From Paenibacillus_G elgii_A (GTDB taxonomy: Bacteria; Bacillota; Bacilli; Paenibacillales; NBRC-103111), in NCBI GenBank assembly GCA_042219835.1, contig JBHJMN010000026.1, forward strand, positions 1 through 64,000: 64,000 nucleotides of DNA, in the 5' to 3' direction. Each line of letters begins with the position of its first letter. The stretch's first letter is position 1. The notes under the pieces are model-generated. The model had not been told where the DNA came from, made no database searches, and worked only from the letters and a program-made list of their open reading frames with translations. Positions 1-8,500 of this stretch are shown here, piece after piece. The position numbers and the translations under genes were made by a program.

Positions 1-195
1 AGCAAGCTTGCTCGATGGAGCAAGCGCCCGGTTGGCGACAAGTGCGAATAAGATACGCTCTATGGGTATTTGAAACTACCGTTCCGTCAGGCGCTTGGTC
101 ATCGCATTGCCGATTCCGAGCTTCTGCCAGAGCTCATTCAAGAGCCACGCGCCGCCCAGTGACTTACTCCGTGTGAGCCGAAGCTCCCCAGCTCT
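1..195 (-). pseudogene. IS1634-type transposase fragment, interrupted
   Basis: Reading the minus strand from about 195 down to the window edge, one frame gives two stretches typical of IS1634-family DDE transposases: LTRSKSLGGAWLLNELW, and then IERILFALVANRALAPSSKL. They are separated by an in-frame TAG at 76-78. The frame runs off the window at position 1. No N-terminal part is recognisable upstream, where the sequence merges with the end of the decayed regulator. This looks like a truncated, inactivated insertion-sequence remnant. No terminal inverted repeat can be seen. Family assignment is from remembered motifs only. Confidence 0.6.
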
Positions 196-223
196 AGGAT
201 AAAAAAGACAGAGCCGCTCTTGA

Positions 224-1017
224 TTATAAATGTGCGGTATCTTTTTTTTCCCACGACGTTGTAGCTTCGGTGATAGTACTTTTACCGAAATATTCCTCTC
301 GCCGGAGAATTCGATTCCCCCCATCCCCCCGCACATGAAACCGGGCATTCTCCTCCCCTTCAAAATCCACTCGCATCGTCACCCAGCCGTCCTCGTCCGG
401 CTCTGATCGCTCCAGCACCGTCGCATGGCTCCACAGCCTCATCTGCGCCTGTCCTTTGGGCGACACTTTCACCGTCACGACATACTGGGGCAGGCGCTCG
501 CGGAATGTAGAAGTGGATTCGGTCCAGTAAGCGGCAAGATCAAAATCGGGTGGGCGGGTGAAGCGCTCTTGAGTGGTTTGCGCGTCTTCGATGCGGTCCA
601 GTCGGAACGTGCGGGGCTCCCCTTCGCTGTTAAGGGCGACGAGGTACCACGTCTTCCCTTTTACGACCAGACCAAGTGGGGAGATCAGGCGGGTTTTGGC
701 AGCGTAGGTGATCGTGACTTTTTGACAGGACCAGATGCTTTCTTGAAAAAGGGACAGGGTGGCGGATGGGGATCGGAGTGTCGCCAGCCGGTGGTGTCGA
801 TGTGAAGCCATTGCTGCATCGCACGAGTCTTTTCCCTCGCAGGGGCGGGCAGGGTGTTCAGCAGTTTATGGGACGCCATCTGCGCCACGCTTTCCAATCC
901 CAAGTCGCGCTGGATCGTGCGGATGGAGACTTCGAGGCGTTCGGCGAGGTCTTTGGCAGTCATGCTTTTATGGAGCTGCAAGAGCATGATGATCGAAATG
1001 AGTCGGTCTGCACGCAT
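224..1017 (-). pseudogene. Decayed WYL/YafY-type HTH transcriptional regulator
   Basis: The ATG at 1017 starts a DeoR-like helix-turn-helix (MRADRLISIIMLLQLHKSM..., then AERLEVSIRTIQRD), preceded by a GAAGGAAGAAGG ribosome site. After RTIQRD the frame jumps directly to LGLESVAQMASHK. In family members about 50 residues of winged-helix sequence separate these motifs, so an in-frame internal deletion is likely. Near 745-785 a frameshift separates this part from the WYL-type effector domain, which continues in another frame (LFQESIWSCQKVTITY, RLISPLGLVVKGKTWYLVAL, FRLDRIEDA) to a stop at 224. The last about 25 residues do not look like the family C-terminus. The gene is divergent from the dehydrogenase at 1097 and probably once repressed it. 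It is almost certainly non-functional. Confidence 0.75.
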
Positions 1018-1061
1018 CAAAACGCACCTTCTTCCTTCAAATAGGACGCTAGATGTCTTAT

Positions 1062-1079
1062 TTCTACTGTACTGTAGAA
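1062..1079. promoter_or_regulatory. 18-bp imperfect palindrome, candidate operator
   Basis: TTCTACTGTACTGTAGAA lies in the 79-bp spacer between the divergent regulator remnant and the dehydrogenase. The outer six bases on each side are perfectly complementary and the centre is GTAC, with one T:T mismatch per side. It ends a few bases before the dehydrogenase ribosome site. Its position and symmetry fit an operator for the adjacent regulator, but I see no convincing -35/-10 pair to anchor it. Confidence 0.4.
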
Positions 1080-1096
1080 GATGGAGGTGGAACAAG

Positions 1097-1963
1097 ATGG
1101 ATCTACAAGGCAAAGTCGCAGTCGTCGCCGGGGCCACCCGTGGCGCAGGGCGGGCGATTGCGGTGACGCTCGGGGAAGTGGGGGCGACTGTGTATTGCAC
1201 GGGTCGCAGCGTGCGCGGGCAGAACTCAGACCTCGGGCGTACGGAAACGATTGAGGAGACGGCGGAGATGGTCACCCAGGCCGGCGGCCTCGGGATTGCG
1301 GTGCAAGTCGATCATACGGAGGAAGAACAGGTGCGGGCGCTGTTTGCACGGATTGAAGCCGAGCAGGACGGGCGACTGGACATTTTGATTAATGACGTGT
1401 GGGGCGGCGACATGCTGACCGAGTGGCCGCTGAAGTTCTGGGAGGCTTCTCTTGAAAAAGGTCGCCTTCTGCTCGAACGCGCCGTCTGGTCGCATATCTT
1501 GACGAGCCGCTATGGCGTGCCCTTGATGGTCAACCGAGGCGCAGGGATCGTGATCGAGGTGACGGACGGGGAAAATTATCAGTATCGGGGCAACCTCTTC
1601 TATTCGCTCGCCAAAACGGCAGGCGTGCATCTGGCCGAGGGCATGGCCGCCGATTTTGCATCTCGCGGGCTGCCGATCACAGCGGTTGCGGTCACGCCCG
1701 GTTTTCTGAGATCGGAAGTGATGCTCGACCTCTTTGGTGTCACGGAGGAGAACTGGCGGGAAGGGGCGGCGAAAGACCCGCATTTTATCGCGTCGGAAAC
1801 GCCTTATTATGTGGCGCGCGCGATTCGGGCGCTCATCTGCGACCCCGATGTCGGGCGGTTTGCCGGGCAAACGCTGAGTTCGTGGGGGCTGTCGGAGGTC
1901 TATGATTTTGTGGATCTCGACGGACGGAGACCTCATTGGGGACGGTACTTTCGGACGATCTAA
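1097..1963 (+). CDS. Short-chain dehydrogenase/reductase (SDR)
   Basis: 288-residue NAD(P)-dependent oxidoreductase of the SDR superfamily with a Rossmann fold. The cofactor motif is AGATRGAGRAIA (residues 11-22) and the catalytic pair is Tyr169/Lys173 in YSLAK. The usual catalytic Ser region reads IVIEVTDGE, a variant I associate with uncharacterised SDRs near WYL/YafY regulators, so a Thr may serve instead. The ATG at 1097 is chosen because GGAGGTGG lies 6 nt upstream and the SDR homology starts exactly there; the frame is open further upstream without a better site. It is divergent from the regulator remnant and probably unrelated to polyketide synthesis. The substrate is unknown. Confidence 0.85.
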   Translation: MDLQGKVAVVAGATRGAGRAIAVTLGEVGATVYCTGRSVRGQNSDLGRTETIEETAEMVTQAGGLGIAVQVDHTEEEQVRALFARIEAEQDGRLDILINDVWGGDMLTEWPLKFWEASLEKGRLLLERAVWSHILTSRYGVPLMVNRGAGIVIEVTDGENYQYRGNLFYSLAKTAGVHLAEGMAADFASRGLPITAVAVTPGFLRSEVMLDLFGVTEENWREGAAKDPHFIASETPYYVARAIRALICDPDVGRFAGQTLSSWGLSEVYDFVDLDGRRPHWGRYFRTI

Positions 1964-2002
1964 GCCTAAAAACCTGAACGCGGGCCTGTCCTCCCTCATG
2001 CC

Positions 2003-2031
2003 TTCTTTTCTCTTCTTGTGAATGCTATAAT
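2003..2031 (+). promoter_or_regulatory. Sigma-A type promoter for fabZ
   Basis: A perfect TATAAT at 2026-2031 is preceded by TG at 2023-2024, making an extended -10. A weak -35 (TTCTTT, 2003-2008) lies 17 bp upstream. It sits about 45 bp before the fabZ start codon, so fabZ is probably a one-gene transcript. The rest of the 1964-2077 gap shows no terminator for the dehydrogenase. Confidence 0.65.
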
Positions 2032-2077
2032 ACTCATATCCATTACCAGATATCGTATAAAAGGAGGGCATCCGTTC

Positions 2078-2503
2078 ATGAACGCGAACCAAATTCTCGA
2101 AACGTTGCCGCATCGTTATCCGTTCCTGCTTGTCGATCGAATTGAATCGGTTGAGGAAGGTCAAAAGGCGGTCGGGATCAAGAATGTCAGCATCAACGAA
2201 CCGTTTTTCCAAGGGCATTTCCCAGGATTTCCGGTGATGCCGGGGGTGCTGATCGTCGAGGCGATGGCACAGGTTGGAGCCGTCGCGATGTTGAGCGTGC
2301 CGGACTTTAAAGGCAAGATCGCCTTCCTGGCCGGGATTGACGGTGCTCGCTTCCGCCGCCAAGTCGTTCCGGGCGACCAACTGCGCATCGAAGTCTCGAT
2401 CACGAAACTCAAAGGCGTTATCGGCAAAGGACAGGCCGTTGCTTATGTCGACGGCGAGCTGGCCGCTGAAGCGGAACTGACCTTCGCGATCAAAAAAGAC
2501 TAA
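2078..2503 (+). CDS. fabZ: 3-hydroxyacyl-[acyl-carrier-protein] dehydratase FabZ
   Basis: 141-residue cytosolic hotdog-fold dehydratase of type II fatty acid synthesis. It converts 3-hydroxyacyl-ACP to trans-2-enoyl-ACP. The length is normal for the family. The N-terminal ILETLPHRYPFLLVDRI block and the signature GHFPGFPVMPGVLIVEAMAQ are both present, giving catalytic His47 and Glu61. AAAGGAGGG lies 8 nt before the ATG at 2078. The longer in-frame start at 2018 would overlap the promoter. It converges on the PKS operon and shares a terminator with it. It is most likely a housekeeping gene at the cluster border, since the modules carry their own dehydratases. Confidence 0.95.
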   Translation: MNANQILETLPHRYPFLLVDRIESVEEGQKAVGIKNVSINEPFFQGHFPGFPVMPGVLIVEAMAQVGAVAMLSVPDFKGKIAFLAGIDGARFRRQVVPGDQLRIEVSITKLKGVIGKGQAVAYVDGELAAEAELTFAIKKD

Positions 2504-2513
2504 TTTTGAAGAC

Positions 2514-2554
2514 AAAAAAAGGGATTCTCACGACCCGCGTGAGAATCCCTTTTT
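2514..2554. terminator. Bidirectional intrinsic terminator between fabZ and PKS-E
   Basis: A perfect 12-bp stem, GGGATTCTCACG / CGTGAGAATCCC (2521-2532 with 2538-2549), encloses a 5-nt loop. It is flanked by a run of A on the left and five T on the right, so it has a U-tract in both directions. It begins about 10 nt after the fabZ stop and ends 5 nt before the PKS-E stop codon, so it should end both convergent transcripts. Confidence 0.92.
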
Positions 2555-2558
2555 GGCG

Positions 2559-5500
2559 TTATGAAGTGGTGCCGACGAGACTGTGATGCTCGTGGGCAAA
2601 CGTTTCAAGGAACGTCGGTTCCAGGCCGAATGCGGAGTAGAGCTCTTGGCAGAAGGCAAGGATCGACGCAGCTGCTTTTGGTTCCGAGAGCAGCATCATG
2701 TGGTTGGACGAGTCGATGTCGAACAGGTGGAAATCGTCGATCTGACGTTCAAATTCGGTCCAATAATCCCCTTGGTCGAATACGGGGCTCGTCTTGACTG
2801 TGAAGTACGGTTCCAGCGCCCCGAGAAACGAGCCGCTTTTGTCGCGGAAGAAATAGGCGCTGACCTCTTGCGGATTGGGCAACGGCAAGATGGTAAATCC
2901 GCTGCGGTCGAACGCTTCCTGCACGTCAGAACTACTCTGAATCATGGTGTTCAGGTAGTCTTCCGTGCGCTTGTAGCCGCGCTCGCGGGCCAGGGTCAGC
3001 AACTGCTTGGAATATTCCTCATCCGAGAGCGTCGGGTCCAGATCATCACGGTGAATCAATGTGGTCGGAATCTTCTCCGGCTCGTGCTGAATCTCGGTGA
3101 GCAGGGTCATGTTGACCGATTGCAGGATCGCGGTTTTTCTATTGAACATCGCTTCCGGCAACATGGTCTTGGTGTAGATTTTGTCCGAATACAAGGTGTC
3201 GAGGAACACGATGGAGTTCACTTTTTGCCCCAGTTCCTGCAACTGACGGGCCACTTCGTAGGCGAGGAGGCCGCCGAGCGAATAGCCGCCGAGGTCATAC
3301 GGCCCTTCCGGCTGCACGGTCTGAATGATGTGCACGTAATACGCGGCCATCGCGTAGATGCCTCGGATCGGGGTGCGGTTGCTCATCCAACCACGCGCTT
3401 TGATGCCGTAGAAGGGTCGGTTGCTCACTTTGGCGATCATCGAGTAGATGCCGACGCCGCCTGCCGTCCCGTGCATCCAGAAGATCGGACGACCTTCCGT
3501 GGCTTGGTTCAGCAGGACGAGTTCCGGGAACTGCGACAAGCTGGTCTGCACGGGCTTGTGGGCCGGCTGTGCTGCGATCGGTGCTTGCGGCGGTGCGGGA
3601 GTCTGGCTCACGATCTCCGCTTTCGGTTTCGCCTTGGTCGCCCCATTGGGGACCAGCTCTCGAATCAGGTCTTCCATCGATCGGCATTCGCTCAGTTTGA
3701 CGAAGGAGAAGGACGGGTCGATCTGCGTTTGTATCTGCTGTAGCAGCTGCATGAACAGAATCGAGTCAAACCCGTAGTGGTCGAGCGGCTTATTCACCTT
3801 CAGCTCCGCAGGCGTGAGGCCCACCAGTTCGGAGATGATGCCGATGACTCGCTCCTGCGGATCCTCCGCGATGGCGAGGTCCTGTTCCTCATAGACGGGA
3901 ACCGCCTCGGAAGCAGAAGCTGCAGCGACTGTTGGCAGACTCTGCGTTGTCAGCTCTCGTCTTGCGATTGTCGGAGCGGTCAGCCAGCAGCGGCGGCGCT
4001 CAAACGGATAGGTCGGCAAGGAGATGCGACGGGCGGACGCTCCGCCTTGCAGCGCTTCCCAAGGAATCTTGCCGCCTTTCGCCCAGTAGAGGGCTAATTT
4101 TCCAAGATTGCCCTCTGCCAGCAAGGCTCGAAGAACGGTCTCTCCGGTGATCCCGGCCAGAAGATCGAGGATCTCGGAATGAGACTCGTTCAGGTCGCCG
4201 AGATAGAGCGCGATGGGCGCGTCGCCTTTTTTCAAATAGCCTCGCAGACCTTGCATCAGCTCATCGCGGCTTTGTACCACCATCGCAAGTCGCGCCTCCA
4301 TCTCATCACGGCCGACTTGCAGCGTGTGCGCGATGTCAGGCAGCTTCAAGCTCTCGTCGGCTTCGAGGAACGCGAGCAGCTGTGCGGCAACCTCGTCCAG
4401 ACGCTCGCGATTCTTCGCGGAGAGGACGATGATCTGCGGTGCATCCGTCGGTTCGTGATCGACCGCCTCTTGCTGCGCCGGGATGTATTCTTCGACCACA
4501 AGATGCGCGTTCGTGCCGCTGATGCCGGTCGTGCTAACTGCACCGAGGCGCGGGCGCTCATCGGCCGTGGTCCACGATCTGTTCTTGGTATGAATCACGA
4601 ACGGGCTGTCTGTCAGGTTGATGTAGTCGTTGCTCGACTCATAGTTGTGCAGAGCCGGAATCGTCCGCTCTTTCATCGCCATCAGCATGGAGATCAAGCT
4701 GACGACGCCGGATGCGGCGAACGTATGCCCGATCAACGGCTTGATCGAGCCGAGCGCGCAGTATTGCGTCCGGTCGGTGTGTCGGCGGAAGGCGTTGGTA
4801 AGCGCCTGCACCTCGATGGGGTCTCCCAATCTGGAACCGACGCTGTGGGAGAGCACATACTGGATGTCCGCCGGGTTGATGCCGAAGCGCTTGTAGACTT
4901 GATGAAGCAGGTCTGCTTGGCTCGCAGGGCTCGGCGCGGTGATGCCGTTGGTCTGGCCGTCGTAGTTGACGGCGCTGCCCTTGATGCAGCCGTAGATCTG
5001 ATCGCCATCCTCCAGCGCTTTGCTCAGCGGCTTGAGCACGACGACAGCTACCGCTTCGCTCGGCACCAGGCCATTTGCACGCCCGTCGAACACAAAGCAG
5101 GTGCCATCCGGGGAGAGCATGTCGAGCTTGCCCATGCCGTTGTGGATCATCGGCGAGATCAACAGGCTGACACCGCCGGCCAGCGCCATATCGCATTCGC
5201 CTTGGCGCAGGGCTTGGCAGGCTTGGTGAATCGCGACGAGACCGGACGAGCAGGCGGCGGTGATCGCCATGTTCGGGCCCTTGAGGTTGAGCGCATAGGA
5301 GATGCGGGCCGCGAGCGTGGCGTTCTGGTTGCTGTTCAGCGGACTGTCCTCTCCGGCCAAGAACCCGTACTCTCCCTCTTCCACCCCGACATAGACGCCG
5401 CATGCGGTTCCGCGAATGCGCTCGCCCATATAGCCGGCATCTTCCAGCGCATGCCATGCTTCCTGCAGGAACAGGCGCTGTTTCGGATCGATGTACTCCG

Positions 5501-8500
5501 CTTCTTTGGGCGAGATCTTAAAGAACAAGGGATCGAAGCGGTCGACGTCCGGGACAAATCCGCCCCATTTGCCCATGCCCTTCTCTTCCCGCCAGTCCCA
5601 GCGGTCAGACGGGACGACCGTGATCGCTTCCTTCCCGTCTCGGATGTTTTTCCACAGTTCCTGCACGTTGCTCGCCTGCGGGAATCTGCCGCTGATCCCG
5701 ACAATGGCAATCGGCTCCTGCGCACTGTGCACCGCTCCTCCGGCCGCGAATCGCGCCTTGCCGGTCTTTTTGCGCGAAGGGCGCTTGGACGGGGTGCTGA
5801 CGATTGGAGCGACAGGTGCTGCCGCGATCGCCGGTGCGGATGCCGCTTGCTCTTGGTAGAAGTCCCGCATTGCCTCCCCATGTGTGACCGCGTAAAACTG
5901 GGCCAGAGCTCTGATCGTGGAATGCTCAAAGAACAAGGCGGGCGTCACGGCAATGCTGTAGTGTTTCGACAGGAAACCGGCAAACTCGGTCAAGCTGATC
6001 GAATCAAACCCGAAATCGGCCAAGTTCTCCTCGACGTCCAGTTTGGTGCGCGGAATCTTGAGAACGGAGCTGATCTGCTCTTTGAGATCCCACTCCACGC
6101 ACTGTTCGAGCGTGAATCCTTTCATCTCCGGACGTCTTCCCTTGCCGGAAGAGGTGTTGCTGCCGGAATGCACTGGCACCGGAGTGGGCGCTGCCGACTT
6201 CGCGAGGCCCAGCATGCGTTCGATGCGGCTCGGCTGGCCGACCATCACAAGATGCTGGATGCGGTTCTGCGACAGGATGCGGTCAAAGATCGCAAGGCCC
6301 TCTTCTACTTCCAAGAAGCGTTGCCCGCTGGTCTTGAAGTAGGCTTCCGTGTTTTCTTTCTTCTCAAAATGCATGCCCCCGGCTTTCCAAAGCGGCCAGT
6401 TGATGACGAATGTTGTCCCGTTGCGCAGCTCGCCATAGGCCATTTGGAAGCGGTTGGCAATCGCATAGTCGCACGAGCCGAAGTCCCCGATGATCGCCGA
6501 CGAAGAGGAGAAGTAGCAGGTAAAATCAAGTTCCGGCTCCCCTTGCAGCAGTTCGTCGAGCAGAAGCGTTCCTTTGACCTTCGGGTCGAGCACTTGCTGG
6601 AACCGGCGGTCATCCTTGTCGAGAATGCTCTCGGCTCCGACGAGGCCGGCTGCGTGCAGGACGCCGTGAACACGGCCGAACTGCGACCGGGCTTCTGCAA
6701 GCCCCGCCTCCATATGCGTGCGGTCACAGACGTCCGCTTGCAGATAGAAGACGCGGCTGTCTCGTTTTTCAAGCGCTTCGATCTTCGCCTGTTTGGCAGC
6801 ATCGAGCGCCGAGCGCCCGGTCAGGATCAGGTTGACCGGGTGTTTGCCAGCCAGATGCTCGGCGAACAGGTAGCCCAGACCGCCCAGACCGCCGGTGATC
6901 AGGTAAGTGCCGCCCGATTTCAGCAAGGTGGAAGAGCCAGCTTGGATGCGGGTCGGCTGTACCTTGCAGACGTGGCGCTTGCCGTTTTGGTAGAGGACGC
7001 TTTCGATTTTGGAAGCATTGAGCTCGTCCAGAAGGAGATGCATGTTCTCCTGCAAAGAAACGGCCCCGGCTTCTTGCATCACGACAGCCGCTCGGGTATC
7101 CGGGAGCACCAAGCCCAAGGAGCGTTCAAAGCCGATCCATGATTCAAGGAACGCACGCTCGGTCGCATTTCGGTGCTGGCCGACGAGCATCAGGCTCTTG
7201 GCTTTAAGCTTCGTCGTCGCAAGAGCTTGTACGATGTCGAGGATCGGTTTCGTGTCCTCCACGAGCGAAGCGTCTTCCAGCGGCCAGAGGTAGAGCAAGG
7301 CATCAACTTCCCCCTGCTGTTCTTGGACGCTGCGGAGCGCCTGCTGGCAGGATGTCCCTTGCGCGACGAAAAGAACCTGCGTCTGCGGGCTTCGCGCCTG
7401 CACCGCTTCCACGACCGCACGCTGAGCCTCCGCATTCGAGAGGAAGCAGAGCAGCGTGTTCAAGTTGGACGGCGCGTGGTTGTTTCGAGCTTGTTCTTGC
7501 CAGATCTCCTCAAAGGTCATCAAGGCAAACGGCTCGGCGGATGGAGAGACCGCTTGCGGGCGGTTCTTCTGCGTTTGCAGACCGACGATTTGCAGACAGA
7601 CCTTGCCTTGTTCGTCGCAGAACGTGAAGTTGCCGTCGTCTGCCACAACCCACATGGAGGAGGGGCAAGGGGCATAGATCGCGACCTCTTGCAAGGTGAC
7701 GGGCACACTCCCTTGCAGCACGGCATCCGGCAAGTGCGGATGGAGCAGAAACTGCGAAGGCACCATCGGCAGCGTGACGCGCGCGCCCCGCTCCTGCAAG
7801 GTGGACGCATCGAGGAGTGGCGCTTCGTCCTCTGTCAGCACGGCGCTTCCTGATGCGTGCAGCTCTTCCTCGTCGTTGTAGATCTCAAAGGAGATCTCGC
7901 CATTAGCGGCCGGGTACAGTGCGATGTGCACCTGCGACCCGTCAGCACCCACTGCGAGCGGCGACTCCCAGACGATATTTTGCAAACGAAGGCGGGTGCG
8001 ACCTTCCTTCAGAGCGCCGGACGCCTGTTCCACAGCCGCGCGCGCCATCTCCAACAGGGCGAATTCCGGCACCGTCCGATCGCGAAGGAAGGTCTCCTCG
8101 CCGGTGAAGACGGTGCTGTAGCGCATTTCGGTCAGGTCTGACGTATTGCGATGGAGCAGCGGATGCAAGGCGTTGACGGCAGATTTTGCCTGCTTGCCGA
8201 AGGCTGTCTGCACGATTTCAAACGCAGGCAACGGGTAGCGCTCTTGCGCAAACGAATAGGTCGGCAGTCCGGTCAGTCGCTTGACCGTCCCCGCCGGGTA
8301 GAGCCCTTCCCAGTCGATCCGGTTGCCGTTGACCCACAGTTCTGCAACCGTCTTGAGCTTGCGGTTGTGCAGCAGGCTCAGGAGGAAAGCTTGTCCCTCT
8401 TCGGTGTCGGCCAGATTGATCCCGTTGACGCTGCCGTTCTTGCCGACGGTGCCCACGAAGACTTCTCCAGACTTGCCGGCCCCTGCTAGGTAGCGTTCGA

